From Kaistella gelatinilytica (GTDB taxonomy: Bacteria > Bacteroidota > Bacteroidia > Flavobacteriales > Weeksellaceae), in the NCBI RefSeq assembly GCF_015679325.1, contig NZ_JADPVI010000001.1, positions 1,488,001 through 1,552,000 on the forward strand: a stretch of 64,000 nucleotides of DNA. Reading direction: 5' to 3'. This document shows, piece by piece, positions 52,586 through 62,026 of the stretch. The position numbers and the translations under genes were made by a program. Each line of letters begins with the position of its first letter. Position 1 is the first letter of the stretch. The notes beneath the pieces were generated by a model. It was not told the origin of the DNA, did not search any database, and saw only the letters and a program-made list of their open reading frames with translations.

Positions 52586-53986
52586 ATGACGAGAAAAATT
52601 TTAATAGCTTTTTGCGCAATCCTATTGTTCAGTAGCAATTTAGTAATGGCGCAATTTACCATTACCAATACGCTGAAAACGAATGACGCAACTGGTTTGA
52701 AAATCGGTGATGTGGCTTTTTTAACCGCTGCAAATGGAGTCGATCCAAATGGAAGTGGCTGGTTAAGATTGACTTCTGCAACAGCAAATCAAAAAGGCTA
52801 TCTATATGTTAAGCAAACATTTCCAACCGCGTTGGGAGTTATTGCAGATTTTGAATATACAACCTGGAGATTTACTAATGACGGATATTCTGGAGCTGAT
52901 GGATTTGCGGTCTTTCTTTTTGATGGTGCGGTAACAGAAGCCAATTTCAGTTTAGGAGGATATGGAGGTTCTTTAGGTTACGCAACTTACAGCAATCCAG
53001 CAGGAAAAACAGGTTTATCAGGAGGATACATTGGTTTAGGTTTCGATGAATACGGAAATTTTGCAACAGCAACTGAAGGCAGAAATGGTGGTCCAAGTGG
53101 AGCGCCAACAACAGTGGTCCCCAACGCAATTGTATTAAGAGGTCCTACTTCTCCAACTTATACCGCATCGAATATTTACTTAACACACAAAGCTTTAGGT
53201 GATCAAACTGGTGGTGCGGCTGCAATCCGTACTAGAGACGAAATTGATTACAACACCTTAACCGCAACAAGACCGACGGAAACTCAATTTTACAGAAGAG
53301 TTCAAATTTATTTAACAAAAGTTGGAGCAGATTATCTCATTACCGTAAAATGGAAAAAACAAGGCGACCTCGTTTTTAACACCGTTCTTTCTTATACCAT
53401 GAATGGAACGGCTTATCCTTTGCCTGCAGACCTTCGTATCGGTTTTGCTGCTTCAACCGGAGGTGGATATAATTTTCACGAAATCCGAAATATTTTATTG
53501 ACTACTCCCGGAAATATTCGCGTAGACAGTCGATCAGATACGGCTTTGCTCTGTAATGATACTGGTACAAATCCAGTGACTTTTAAAATTGAGGTTACGA
53601 ATGATACCGCAGCAACTTTAAACAACATTGATTTTACGAATCAAATCCAGGATGCGGCCGGAAATCTTTTAGATATTTCTAAATTTAAAATTTCCAGTTT
53701 GTCCACAAGTGGTTTTACAAGCTCAAATTTACCAACATCCACTTTCCCTACGAATAGCATAAGCGGAAAAGTTGGTTTAGCACCAAACACTGCTGGGATC
53801 GTAACCATTACAGGAAATTATTTTAAAAGAAGTCTGCCAACAAATCAGAATTTTAAAAGTGTTTCTACGGTAAACTCTACCGAAATTACAGATACTGATT
53901 TAACAAACAATTCAGCAACGACCGTTGTTAACGTAAGAAAATGTAGTATTTTGACGAATCCGTCGATGCCATCGTACAATAAATAA
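52586..53986 (+). CDS. Exported lectin-like protein with DUF11-like domain
   Basis: A protein of 466 residues with a signal peptide ending LVMAQF. Residues ~30-280 look like an L-type-lectin/concanavalin fold: YSGADGFAVFLFDGA, YIGLGFDEYGNFAT and the C-terminal LPADLRIGFAASTGGGYNFH are its metal/carbohydrate strands. Residues ~300-450 resemble a DUF11/CARDB-like beta domain (TFKIEVTNDTAATLNNIDFT). No sorting domain was seen at the C-terminus. It may bind glycans at the surface. An L-type lectin identity is inferred by pattern. Confidence 0.8.
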   Translation: MTRKILIAFCAILLFSSNLVMAQFTITNTLKTNDATGLKIGDVAFLTAANGVDPNGSGWLRLTSATANQKGYLYVKQTFPTALGVIADFEYTTWRFTNDGYSGADGFAVFLFDGAVTEANFSLGGYGGSLGYATYSNPAGKTGLSGGYIGLGFDEYGNFATATEGRNGGPSGAPTTVVPNAIVLRGPTSPTYTASNIYLTHKALGDQTGGAAAIRTRDEIDYNTLTATRPTETQFYRRVQIYLTKVGADYLITVKWKKQGDLVFNTVLSYTMNGTAYPLPADLRIGFAASTGGGYNFHEIRNILLTTPGNIRVDSRSDTALLCNDTGTNPVTFKIEVTNDTAATLNNIDFTNQIQDAAGNLLDISKFKISSLSTSGFTSSNLPTSTFPTNSISGKVGLAPNTAGIVTITGNYFKRSLPTNQNFKSVSTVNSTEITDTDLTNNSATTVVNVRKCSILTNPSMPSYNK

Positions 53987-54003
53987 GACAAAAATGTTTC
54001 AAT

Positions 54004-54040
54004 AAAAAACCGCACCATTTAAAGTGCGGTTTTTTTTTAA
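54004..54040. terminator. Bidirectional terminator between the lectin-like gene and purE
   Basis: AAAAAACCGCAC pairs with GTGCGGTTTTTT around an 8-nt loop; both strands end in T tracts. Confidence 0.9.
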
Positions 54041-54048
54041 TATATTTT

Positions 54049-54552
54049 TTAATCAAATGAATTCGGATGATGCTTCTGAATTTCTTTCACCGTTCCCAAA
54101 ACTTTATCCTTTAAAGAATTTTGATAAGTTTCTAATTTTTTCGAAACTTTTTCATCAGAACTCCCAATAATTTTTGCGGCTAAAATCCCGGCATTCATGG
54201 CACCATTTAAAGCAACCGTCGCCACAGGTATTCCGGACGGCATTTGTAAAATCGATAGAACAGAATCCCAACCATCAATAGAATTAGAGGACAAAATAGG
54301 AACGCCGATTACGGGTAAAGTCGTACAACTTGCCACCATTCCGGGAAGATGTGCTGCACCACCTGCTCCTGCAATAATCACTTTCAATCCCCGTGATTTC
54401 GCAGATTTTGCATAATCGAACATTCGTTCCGGAGTTCGGTGTGCGGACACCACTGTTAGTTCGTACGAGATTTCCAACGATTTCAGAAAATCCGCTGCCT
54501 GTTCCATAATTACCAGATCGCTCTGACTTCCCATTATTATTCCGACCATCAT
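54049..54552 (-). CDS. purE: N5-carboxyaminoimidazole ribonucleotide mutase
   Basis: A protein of 167 residues, the usual PurE size. It starts [20 protein letters not shown] with the GSxSD loop, then [40 protein letters not shown] and [20 protein letters not shown]. It rearranges N5-CAIR to CAIR in purine synthesis. Its partner purK is ~4.3 kb downstream on the same strand instead of adjacent. Confidence 0.97.
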   Translation of the reverse strand: MMVGIIMGSQSDLVIMEQAADFLKSLEISYELTVVSAHRTPERMFDYAKSAKSRGLKVIIAGAGGAAHLPGMVASCTTLPVIGVPILSSNSIDGWDSVLSILQMPSGIPVATVALNGAMNAGILAAKIIGSSDEKVSKKLETYQNSLKDKVLGTVKEIQKHHPNSFD

Positions 54553-54706
54553 TAATGTAAATTTTAAGGTTTAAAGTTAAGAAAATTTCGATGTTTTAAA
54601 AGATAAACCGTCATTTCCTTCAGAAAGAAAACTGTAATTCACTTTTTTGATCTTTTAGAAATCTGAAAGAAAAATAAAACTTTTCTGACTTTTGTGGTTA
54701 AAGCAA

Positions 54707-55873
54707 CTAAGAATTCGCAATTGCATTCGCAACCCAAAATCCTGTGCTGAAACAAGCTTGCAAAAGATAACCGCCAGTTGGAGCTTCCCAATCAATCATT
54801 TCTCCGGCGCAATAAACATTTGGGAATTTTTTCAATTCCAAATTCGAATTAAGTTCAGAAAAAGCAACACCGCCCGACGTAGAAATTACCTCATCCATCG
54901 GGCGGAAACTTAAAACTTCAATCGGAAATTTCTTGATGGTTTTTGCTAAATTTTCAATATCCAGATAACTTTCCTTATCGAGCGTTTTTATCAGATTAAT
55001 GGCAGTTGTTGATAATTTTAAATTCCGTTTTAATATTGAACTTATTTTCTCTGTCCCTTTTAATTGCTCCAAAATTTCAGCTTCGGATAGGTTTGGTTTT
55101 AAATCAATATTTATCATCACAGGAAAATCATGCTTTCTGGTAAAACGGTTCATGTAATAAATCGGACTTCCTTCGATACCATATTTGGTGAAAACAATTT
55201 CGCCGATTTTTGAATTTTCCTCAAAAGAAACTTTAATATTTTTTAAATATTGACCTTGCAATTGATGAAATTTACCATCAGTATTATAACCTGAATTAGC
55301 TGATTCTAAAGGTGTTATTTCAATATTTTTCTGTGATAAAGTTTCTACCCACTTTGCATCAGAACCTGTTTTTTTCCAGGAACCACCGCCCATCGCCAAA
55401 ATTAATTTTGAATATTTAATAGAAAAATTCTGATCATTACTTTTTAGATAAACTTCCGCAGCATCAAAATCAAGAAATGTATGATCGTAATGAATGGTTA
55501 CTCCAAGCTTTTCTAACTCCTCCAACCAAGCTTTTAAAACATGAATCGGTTTGAAATTTTTCGTCGGAAATATTTTACCCGAACTTCCGACATAAGTTGT
55601 AATTCCCAGATCTGAAAGCCATTGAATCACTTTTTGATTATCATAACCTCTTACTATTCCCTGAATTTCTTCCGCTTCATATTTTTGGACAAAAGACGCT
55701 AATTCTTCATTGTGAGTCAAATTAAATCCGCCATTTCCTGCGACTAAAAATTTTCGCGCGGCCGCTTTATTCTGCTCATAAACGTGAACTTCAAAACCTT
55801 TCAAAGCCAATTGTTGAGCCGCCATTAATCCAGCCGGACCTGAGCCAATAATGATAATTTGATCTTCCTGCAT
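54707..55873 (-). CDS. HI0933/BaiN-like FAD flavoprotein
   Basis: A protein of 388 residues starting MQEDQIIIIGSGPAGLMAAQ with the FAD-binding GSGPAG at 10-15. Also visible are YEQNKAAARKFLVAGNGGFN, MGGGSWKKTGSDAKW and the C-terminal MIDWEAPTGGYLLQACFSTG, the HI0933 family signatures. Members reduce or oxidise unknown substrates; some dehydrogenate steroid or bile acids. The ATG at 55873 is chosen over the TTG at 55882 because that TTG is part of the -7 box (55880-55887). Confidence 0.92.
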   Translation of the reverse strand: MQEDQIIIIGSGPAGLMAAQQLALKGFEVHVYEQNKAAARKFLVAGNGGFNLTHNEELASFVQKYEAEEIQGIVRGYDNQKVIQWLSDLGITTYVGSSGKIFPTKNFKPIHVLKAWLEELEKLGVTIHYDHTFLDFDAAEVYLKSNDQNFSIKYSKLILAMGGGSWKKTGSDAKWVETLSQKNIEITPLESANSGYNTDGKFHQLQGQYLKNIKVSFEENSKIGEIVFTKYGIEGSPIYYMNRFTRKHDFPVMINIDLKPNLSEAEILEQLKGTEKISSILKRNLKLSTTAINLIKTLDKESYLDIENLAKTIKKFPIEVLSFRPMDEVISTSGGVAFSELNSNLELKKFPNVYCAGEMIDWEAPTGGYLLQACFSTGFWVANAIANS

Positions 55874-55879
55874 AGGCTG

Positions 55880-55887
55880 CAAAAGTA
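55880..55887 (-). promoter_or_regulatory. -7 box 6 nt before the BaiN-like ATG
   Basis: TACTTTTG on the minus strand matches TAnnTTTG. It ends 6 nt before ATG 55873, so the mRNA is leaderless or nearly so. Confidence 0.55.
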
Positions 55888-56015
55888 CGCATTTACTTTT
55901 TCGGTTCAGATAGAATCTTGAAACTACGCACTAAACCAGGAAAATATTAATTATCACAAATGCACGAATTTTCATCTACAAATATATTTTGACCTATTCC
56001 TGAATTCGTGACTCA

Positions 56016-56486
56016 TCATTTCCAATTTTTAAAAGGTAAAAGCGTCAGATTTGAATTGTAATATTTGTCTTCTCCAGTTACTTCCTGCCCAATCCAATCC
56101 GGAATATTGAATTTTTCGTCTTCACTTCCCAATTCAATTTCGGCCACGATCAATCCTTCATTTTGTCCTGAAAACACGTCAACTTCCCAAATATGGTTTT
56201 CAACAGGAATTTTATACCTGACTTTTGAAAGTTCAGAAACCGCAAACTGATCCAGCAATTCTTTGGCTTCCACGCACGGAATTTCATATTCGTATTCTGC
56301 TCTGGTTGCGCCAACAGAAATTCCTTTTATGGTTAAAAATCCTTTATCAGAAGTTTGTCGCACCCGAATTGTTTTATGAGGCTCAGTCAACAAATAACCC
56401 TGTCTGTAAAAATCTCCCGCAGGTTTTTCGAAGTTTTCCCATTTGTCGTGATCGACTAAAAATTTTCTTTCTATCTCTACTCCCAT
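56016..56486 (-). CDS. CYTH domain protein (triphosphatase-like)
   Basis: A protein of 156 residues. The ExExK motif is at the start (MGVEIERKFLVDHDKW), then TIRVRQTSDKGFLTIKGI and EYEYEIPCVEAKELL with the cation/phosphate-binding charged tunnel, and VAEIELGSEDE near the end. CYTH proteins hydrolyse triphosphates such as tripolyphosphate, or act as adenylate cyclases. Small stand-alone forms like this are usually inorganic triphosphatases. Confidence 0.92.
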   Translation of the reverse strand: MGVEIERKFLVDHDKWENFEKPAGDFYRQGYLLTEPHKTIRVRQTSDKGFLTIKGISVGATRAEYEYEIPCVEAKELLDQFAVSELSKVRYKIPVENHIWEVDVFSGQNEGLIVAEIELGSEDEKFNIPDWIGQEVTGEDKYYNSNLTLLPFKNWK

Positions 56487-56587
56487 TTTAATTTTTTACT
56501 GTGTTTCGTCGTAGCAAAATTATACATAATTGAAGAATATCCATTTTTAAATCAAAGAATTCCTCTAAAATATTTCCGCGATCTTAA

Positions 56588-56618
56588 TTGGTCATTGCAT
56601 TCATAAAATCTACCTTTG
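56588..56618 (+). promoter_or_regulatory. Full-consensus promoter of the EamA gene
   Basis: TTG at 56588-56590, 20 nt, then TACCTTTG at 56611-56618 matches TTG-N17-23-TAnnTTTG fully. The ATG is at 56678. Confidence 0.65.
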
Positions 56619-56677
56619 CCCCATTCTAAAAATCAGCAGTTTTCACCTGAAATTATCTCAAATTACGTCAATCTTTT

Positions 56678-57577
56678 ATGTTCAAGGATCCCAAATTAGT
56701 TCTCGCCATCATCACCGTTGCTTTAGTTTGGGGCACCACTTTCCTGGGAATTCGCGTTGCAGTTGAAACAATTCCGCCTTGGTTTGTCGCCGGAATTCGT
56801 CAGTTTTTAGCCGGAATTATTTTATTGGTCGTTCTTCTATTTTCCAAAAAATTAAAATGGATCGGTTGGAAAAACTTCACAAATCAGATCATTCTCGCCT
56901 CTCTGATGCTGGTCGTTGCAAACGGAATGACAACCGTTGCCGAAAAACATTTAACGAGCAGTTTGGCATCTTTGATCAGTTCAACATCTCCGTTGCTCGT
57001 TTTTCTTTTGAGTATTCTATTCAGTATGCAAAAATTCAGCATTCGCGGATTAGTTGGAGTTTTAATTGGATTTTCCGGAATTTTATTGATTTTTAAAGAT
57101 GGCTTAGAAGATCTCCTCAACGTAGAATACCGAATGGGAATCATTTTTATGTTCATCGCAATTTTCGGTTGGGCTTTCGGAACAATTTTCAGTAAAAAAA
57201 ATCATCAGCACACTCAGAACATTTCCCTCAATCTCTTTTATCAATTCAGTTTCGCCGGGATCGTTCAGATCATTTTCGGCTTTCTTTTTTCTGATCAGAT
57301 CAACTTTGCAATGTGGAGTTTCAAAAGCATGTTCGCAACGGTTTATCTCGCAATTTTTGGGTCTGTTATCGCGTTTTTCGCCTTTCATTTTGCGCTGAAA
57401 AAAATTACGCCGACGCAGATTTCCATCCTTTCTTATGTGAACACCATTATCGCGATTTTCCTGGGTTGGCTGATTCTGGACGAACCAATTTCAGTCACTT
57501 TTATCATGGCGACTGTTTTAATTATTTGTGGCGTTTTCATCACGAATTACAAACCGGGAATGTTTAAAAGAGTCTGA
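56678..57577 (+). CDS. EamA/DMT superfamily transporter
   Basis: A protein of 299 residues with ten membrane helices in two EamA repeats: VALVWGTTFLGIRVAVETIP and WFVAGIRQFLAGIILLVVLL in the first half, IFGWAFGTIFSKKNHQHTQN and SILSYVNTIIAIFLGWLILD in the second. It moves amino acids, sugars or other metabolites across the inner membrane; the substrate is unknown. It is the full-length counterpart of the half-size protein at 1652. Confidence 0.92.
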   Translation: MFKDPKLVLAIITVALVWGTTFLGIRVAVETIPPWFVAGIRQFLAGIILLVVLLFSKKLKWIGWKNFTNQIILASLMLVVANGMTTVAEKHLTSSLASLISSTSPLLVFLLSILFSMQKFSIRGLVGVLIGFSGILLIFKDGLEDLLNVEYRMGIIFMFIAIFGWAFGTIFSKKNHQHTQNISLNLFYQFSFAGIVQIIFGFLFSDQINFAMWSFKSMFATVYLAIFGSVIAFFAFHFALKKITPTQISILSYVNTIIAIFLGWLILDEPISVTFIMATVLIICGVFITNYKPGMFKRV

Positions 57578-57696
57578 TCCATTTTTATTTAGGTCCCTAA
57601 TTTGTTCTGAACTTGTCGAATGACTCACGCTTCTTTTATTTCCCAAATTTCGGCTAGAAAAGACATACTACATTTTACAAATTCCCTTTTACATCG

Positions 57697-57704
57697 TACC
57701 TTTG
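57697..57704 (+). promoter_or_regulatory. -7 box 4 nt before the YpdA-like ATG
   Basis: TACCTTTG matches TAnnTTTG and ends 4 nt before ATG 57709: a leaderless configuration. Confidence 0.6.
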
Positions 57705-57708
57705 TTCC

Positions 57709-58698
57709 ATGGAAATTTTAGATATTCTCATCATCGGAGCCGGTCCAATCGGACTTAACTGTGCTCTTGAAGCCCAAAAAAATAACCTCACTTATTTAAT
57801 TATAGAAAAAGGAACCATCGTTAATTCCCTTTATAATTATCCTTTGTATATGCGGTTTTTTTCCACCGCCGAAAAACTCGAGATCGCTGAAATTCCTTTC
57901 ATCACAACCGCTCCAAAACCTGGGCGACAAGATGCTTTAGAATATTATCAGGGAATTGCACGACAAAAAGAATTGCACCTTAATCTTTACGAAAAAGTTC
58001 TGAACGTTACCAAAACCGACGATATCTTTGAAATTGAAACTTCAAAATCTAAGTATCTCGCGAAAAATGTAATTATTTCCACCGGATTTTACGACATCCC
58101 GAATATGATGAATATTCCGGGCGAACATTTAGATAAAGTAAAACACTATTATACTGAACCTTATCCTTACGCTCAACAAAAAATTGTAGTTGTTGGCTCC
58201 AGCAATTCTGCAGTTGATGCGGCTTTAGAAACTTATAGAAAAGGCGCAGAAGTCACGATGATCATTCGCCACGCAGAAATTTCAAAAAGTGTAAAATATT
58301 GGGTAAAACCTGATATTGAAAACCGAATTGCCGAAGGAAGTATCGCGGCACATTTTAATTCAGAACTTGTTGAAATTAAAGAAAACTCCGTCGTTTTCAA
58401 AGATGAAAAAGGAGAAACGCACGAAATTGAAAACGATTTTGTTTTGGCAATGACGGGTTATCTTCCCGATTTTAATTTCTTGAGAAACACCGGAATCGAT
58501 CTGCAGGGAGAACATTTAAATCCTTTCTATGATCCTGAAACAATGGAAACGAATATTCCAAATCTCTATTTAGCAGGGGTTGTTTGTGGTGGAAAAGACA
58601 CGCATCTTTGGTTTATAGAAACCTCCAGAATTCATGCAGATATTATTGTTAAAAATATTCTTGCTTCAAAAAACATGACTCAAAACATTACTAAGTAA
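57709..58698 (+). CDS. ypdA: YpdA-like FAD/NAD(P) disulfide reductase (putative bacillithiol)
   Basis: A protein of 329 residues. The FAD motif is at the start, ILIIGAGPIGLNCALEAQKN, and the NAD(P) motif is IVVVGSSNSAVDAALETYRK (~160-180). LAGVVCGGKDTHLWFIETSR near the end carries the VCGG site typical of YpdA and matches no thioredoxin reductase CxxC. YpdA reduces bacillithiol disulfide with NADPH in Firmicutes and Bacteroidota. That this organism makes bacillithiol is not shown in this window. Confidence 0.85.
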   Translation: MEILDILIIGAGPIGLNCALEAQKNNLTYLIIEKGTIVNSLYNYPLYMRFFSTAEKLEIAEIPFITTAPKPGRQDALEYYQGIARQKELHLNLYEKVLNVTKTDDIFEIETSKSKYLAKNVIISTGFYDIPNMMNIPGEHLDKVKHYYTEPYPYAQQKIVVVGSSNSAVDAALETYRKGAEVTMIIRHAEISKSVKYWVKPDIENRIAEGSIAAHFNSELVEIKENSVVFKDEKGETHEIENDFVLAMTGYLPDFNFLRNTGIDLQGEHLNPFYDPETMETNIPNLYLAGVVCGGKDTHLWFIETSRIHADIIVKNILASKNMTQNITK

Positions 58699-58714
58699 AC
58701 TGTTAAATCCGATG

Positions 58715-58730
58715 ATAATACATGTATTAT
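58715..58730. repeat. Perfect 16-bp palindrome between ypdA and purK
   Basis: ATAATACATGTATTAT is its own reverse complement and lies between two convergent genes. It may be chance in AT-rich DNA or a protein site. The rest of the 178-bp gap has no visible terminator. Confidence 0.45.
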
Positions 58731-58876
58731 TCTCTTAACACATAAGTCACATAAGTTTTTGCTGATTAGAAAAGAGCACATTAGTTTGGATGAATTCAAT
58801 TTCCGAAGGAAATCTTACTTATCTTAATTCCTTCATCAAAACTTAATATTTAAATTTAAAGTCATCGATAAGTATT

Positions 58877-59989
58877 CTATTCAGATATAACTTTTACCAT
58901 TGATTTGATCGCAACCAATTGCTCCAAAAGTTCTTCGCGAGAACTGGATAATACATTAATATGTCCCATTTTTCTGCCGGGTTTTGTGTCGCCTTTTCCG
59001 TAAAGATGAACGTAAGTATTCGGTAATTTCAGAACTTCTTCTAAACCTTCATATATTACTTTTCCGGTGAAATTTTCTTCACCGACCAAATTCAGCATTC
59101 CGGAAAATCCAAATGAGGAAGTGTCGGCAAGCGGCAGATTTTTCAAAACACGGTAAAATTGTTCGAACTGGGAATTTGCGTTTCCTTCTTGCGATTGATG
59201 TCCTGAATTATGCAAACGTGGCGCAGTTTCATTGACCCAAACTTTTCCATTTTTATCCAGAAATAATTCGATGGCAAATAAACCTTCAGAATTGGCAGCT
59301 TTCATGAATTTTTCCGCAATGTCATCAATCTGATTTTGAATATCTTCAGAAATTTGAGTTGGCGAAATATTAAAATCGAGCAAATTCAATTTTGGATCTG
59401 CAACCATTTCTGTGACCGGAAAACTTTTGATTTCACCACGCTCATTTTTAGCAATGATTAAAGATAATTCTTTATCAATATCAACCAGATTTTCTAATAC
59501 TGAAGGTTCATCCCACAAATTAATTAAATCACTTTCGTCCTTAATAACTTGAACACCTTTTCCATCGTAACCACCCGTATTCAATTTTTGAACAAAAGGA
59601 AAACCGATGACAATTTCCTCTTCTCTCGACAGAATGATCTGAAAATTTGGGCTTGGAATTTGAAACTCCTCATAAAATTGCTTCTGCAAAATTTTCTGCT
59701 GAATAATTTTAATGATCTTTGAATTTGGAATTACTTTTACGCCTTGATTTTCTAGAGCTTCCAAACCTGCAACACTCACATGTTCGATCTCGATAGAAAC
59801 GACATCTTTGTCTTTTCCAAAATCGATAACATTCTGTTTATTGTTGAAATTTCCCTGAGTGAAATACGAAATGTTTGCGCAGGAACAATCTGCATTGGGG
59901 TCGAGTGTGTAAAAATCATCATCATATTTTAAAGCTTCCTGAATTAACATTCGCCCCAATTGTCCGCCTCCTAAAATTCCAATTTTCAT
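58877..59989 (-). CDS. purK: N5-CAIR synthetase (PurK)
   Basis: A protein of 370 residues of the ATP-grasp family: MKIGILGGGQLGRMLIQEAL at the start, FPFVQKLNTGGYDGKGVQVI with the ATP lid, then FAIELFLDKNGKVWVNETAP and RLHNSGHQSQEGNANSQFEQ. It makes N5-carboxyaminoimidazole ribonucleotide from AIR, bicarbonate and ATP. The DUF1543 gene is 2 nt upstream in the same direction, so the two are co-transcribed. purE is 4.3 kb away. Confidence 0.96.
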   Translation of the reverse strand: MKIGILGGGQLGRMLIQEALKYDDDFYTLDPNADCSCANISYFTQGNFNNKQNVIDFGKDKDVVSIEIEHVSVAGLEALENQGVKVIPNSKIIKIIQQKILQKQFYEEFQIPSPNFQIILSREEEIVIGFPFVQKLNTGGYDGKGVQVIKDESDLINLWDEPSVLENLVDIDKELSLIIAKNERGEIKSFPVTEMVADPKLNLLDFNISPTQISEDIQNQIDDIAEKFMKAANSEGLFAIELFLDKNGKVWVNETAPRLHNSGHQSQEGNANSQFEQFYRVLKNLPLADTSSFGFSGMLNLVGEENFTGKVIYEGLEEVLKLPNTYVHLYGKGDTKPGRKMGHINVLSSSREELLEQLVAIKSMVKVISE

Positions 59990-59991
59990 AT

Positions 59992-60543
59992 TTACTTTAA
60001 TTTACTGATTGCTAAATATCCGATGAAGGTGAAATTTTGCTGATTTTCACTTTCTGCTTTTTCTAAAATGATGGAGTAATTTTCTTTCATTTTTAAAGGT
60101 AAAATATCATTTACTTTATAAATGTCATCAATATCAACTCCGTGTTTATCATCGATATGACTTACTGCTTCCGGAAATCCCATGGTTTTGTAGAATTCGG
60201 TTTTTTTGACTCTTCGAATAATTTTCGCCATCGACTGATCGACCATTAAAATTTGTTCATGAAGTTCCTCAAATTGTCCTTGCTTGTAACCGCCGAGATT
60301 TATAAAGAAAAGATGTTCTTCTGGAATGTCAGAATTTTTCTCCACAATTTTCACTTCAAAACCATCAACAAACTGAACTTCTTTGTAAGCGTCGATATGG
60401 ATTTTTCCTTTCGCTTCCGGCCAGAATTTTTTCATATCCGGAATTAAATCCTTCAAATTTTCAGCAATGCCAAAGAAGACATCGTGTTGTTCGATATTTC
60501 TGCCGATCGGCGTTGCTCCGAGAATGACGTAAAATAATTTCAT
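59992..60543 (-). CDS. DUF1543 domain protein
   Basis: A protein of 183 residues starting MKLFYVILGATPIGRNIEQH. It has the DUF1543 pattern VILGATPIGRNIEQHDVFFG and HLFFINLGGYKQGQFEELHE in the first half. The rest is predicted alpha/beta. Function unknown. It ends 2 nt before purK, so it may take part in, or simply ride along with, purine synthesis. The ATG at 60543 is chosen over an earlier in-frame TTG; a TATTTTTG box lies at 60556-60563, 12 nt upstream. Confidence 0.85.
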   Translation of the reverse strand: MKLFYVILGATPIGRNIEQHDVFFGIAENLKDLIPDMKKFWPEAKGKIHIDAYKEVQFVDGFEVKIVEKNSDIPEEHLFFINLGGYKQGQFEELHEQILMVDQSMAKIIRRVKKTEFYKTMGFPEAVSHIDDKHGVDIDDIYKVNDILPLKMKENYSIILEKAESENQQNFTFIGYLAISKLK

Positions 60544-60640
60544 AGTTGAAAAAAACAAAAATACAATTTATAAAAATTCCAGATATCAGTTTACTCCTTA
60601 TTTTTAATGCATAAAATTTCTTTAAACTATTCAAAATTCT

Positions 60641-60648
60641 TAAATTTG
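60641..60648 (+). promoter_or_regulatory. -7 box 4 nt before the TauE-like ATG
   Basis: TAAATTTG matches TAnnTTTG and ends 4 nt before ATG 60653, another leaderless configuration. Confidence 0.6.
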
Positions 60649-60652
60649 TGAA

Positions 60653-61483
60653 ATGTCGGAAATATTAATTCTGTTCTTCGGAGCCGTTTCCGCCGGATTA
60701 CTTGGATCCTTGACTGGATTAGGCGGCGGTGTAGTTATCATTCCTTTACTTACTCTTGGCTTTGGTGTTCCGATGCATTACGCGATCGGCGCTTCATTAA
60801 TTTCGGTCATCGGTACATCATCCGGTGCAGCAGCAGCTTTTGTAAAAGAAGGTTTTACCAATGTTAGAATTGGGATGTTCTTAGAAATTGCCACCACAAC
60901 TGGTGCTATTGTTGGTGCTTTAATCTCGGGTTTGCTGAATGCGAATACCATCGGAATTATTTTTGCGAGTATTTTAATTCTTACGGTAATTCTCAATTTG
61001 AGGAAAAAACCAGATCATCAAGAACCCTTGATTGAAGGAAGTTTGGAACATCGGCTTCAACTCTTCGGAACTTTTCCTGATAAAGGCATCATAAAAGCAT
61101 ATTCTGCAAGAAATACGATTCCTGGATTTTTTATGATGGCATTTGCAGGAGTAATGTCCGGACTTCTCGGAATTGGTTCAGGGGCACTGAAAGTTTTAGC
61201 CATGGATAATATGATGAAACTTCCCTTTAAAGTTTCTACGACGACGAGTAATTTTATGATCGGTGTAACTGCAGTAGCGAGTTCGCTTATTTATTTTCAG
61301 CGTGGCGAAATTATTCCTGTCATCGTAGCGCCGGTTTTAATTGGTGTTGTTTTAGGAAGTTTTATCGGGTCGAAAACATTAATGGTTTCACAGACTAAAA
61401 AATTAAAAGTAGTTTTTGCAGTAGTTGTTTCTATTCTGTCGATTTATATGATGTACAACGGTCTTAACCATAATTTTAAATAA
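60653..61483 (+). CDS. TauE/SafE family sulfite exporter-like permease
   Basis: A protein of 276 residues with about eight membrane helices. The family GxxG-rich start is visible in LGSLTGLGGGVVIIPLLTLG, and the second repeat begins MAFAGVMSGLLGIGSGALKV. It exports sulfite, sulfoacetate or other organosulfur anions; the substrate is unknown. Its TAA stop overlaps the start of the DUF1634 gene (TAATG). Confidence 0.92.
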   Translation: MSEILILFFGAVSAGLLGSLTGLGGGVVIIPLLTLGFGVPMHYAIGASLISVIGTSSGAAAAFVKEGFTNVRIGMFLEIATTTGAIVGALISGLLNANTIGIIFASILILTVILNLRKKPDHQEPLIEGSLEHRLQLFGTFPDKGIIKAYSARNTIPGFFMMAFAGVMSGLLGIGSGALKVLAMDNMMKLPFKVSTTTSNFMIGVTAVASSLIYFQRGEIIPVIVAPVLIGVVLGSFIGSKTLMVSQTKKLKVVFAVVVSILSIYMMYNGLNHNFK

Positions 61484-61860
61484 TGAAAAGACATTTCACA
61501 GATTTAGATCTTAACCGTTCCGTGGGAAATCTTCTGCGTTTGGGAGTCATTTTTTCAGTGATCACCTCATTTATTGGCTTCATCAAATTATTTTTTGAAG
61601 GATTTGAAATGCCAAAAGATTACGCGTCTCTAGAAGTTCCTGTAGGTACGATCTGGCAAAGTTTTTTTGCTTCTTTAAGTCGATTGGAAGGAATGGGGAT
61701 TATTCAGCTTGGGATTTTATTGCTTATTCTGACTCCACTCGTTAGAATTATATTCGCGCTGGTTGGTTATATTAAAGAGAAAGATTATACCTATGTCATC
61801 GTTTCTGCAATTGTTCTGGGAATCATGCTGGTGAGTTTCTTGATGGGTTTTGCTCACTAA
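61483..61860 (+). CDS. DUF1634 membrane protein
   Basis: A protein of 125 residues with three membrane helices (LLRLGVIFSVITSFIGFIKL, GIIQLGILLLILTPLVRII and YVIVSAIVLGIMLVSFLMGF). It follows TauE with a 1-nt overlap (TAATG), and DUF1634 genes are known to pair with TauE/SafE genes. It is probably a partner of the permease. Confidence 0.9.
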   Translation: MKRHFTDLDLNRSVGNLLRLGVIFSVITSFIGFIKLFFEGFEMPKDYASLEVPVGTIWQSFFASLSRLEGMGIIQLGILLLILTPLVRIIFALVGYIKEKDYTYVIVSAIVLGIMLVSFLMGFAH

Positions 61861-62026
61861 ACAATCAGTTTTTTTCGACAAAAATTTATCAGGGTAATTT
61901 GAATTCGCCATTTCGCGGCTGGATTTTCTTTCGAAATTTTAATTTTTTATATTTTCCAAATTTTAATTTTTGAGATTTTCTTATATTATTCAAATTTCAT
62001 ATTGTTTTGTAATATTCATATTGTTC

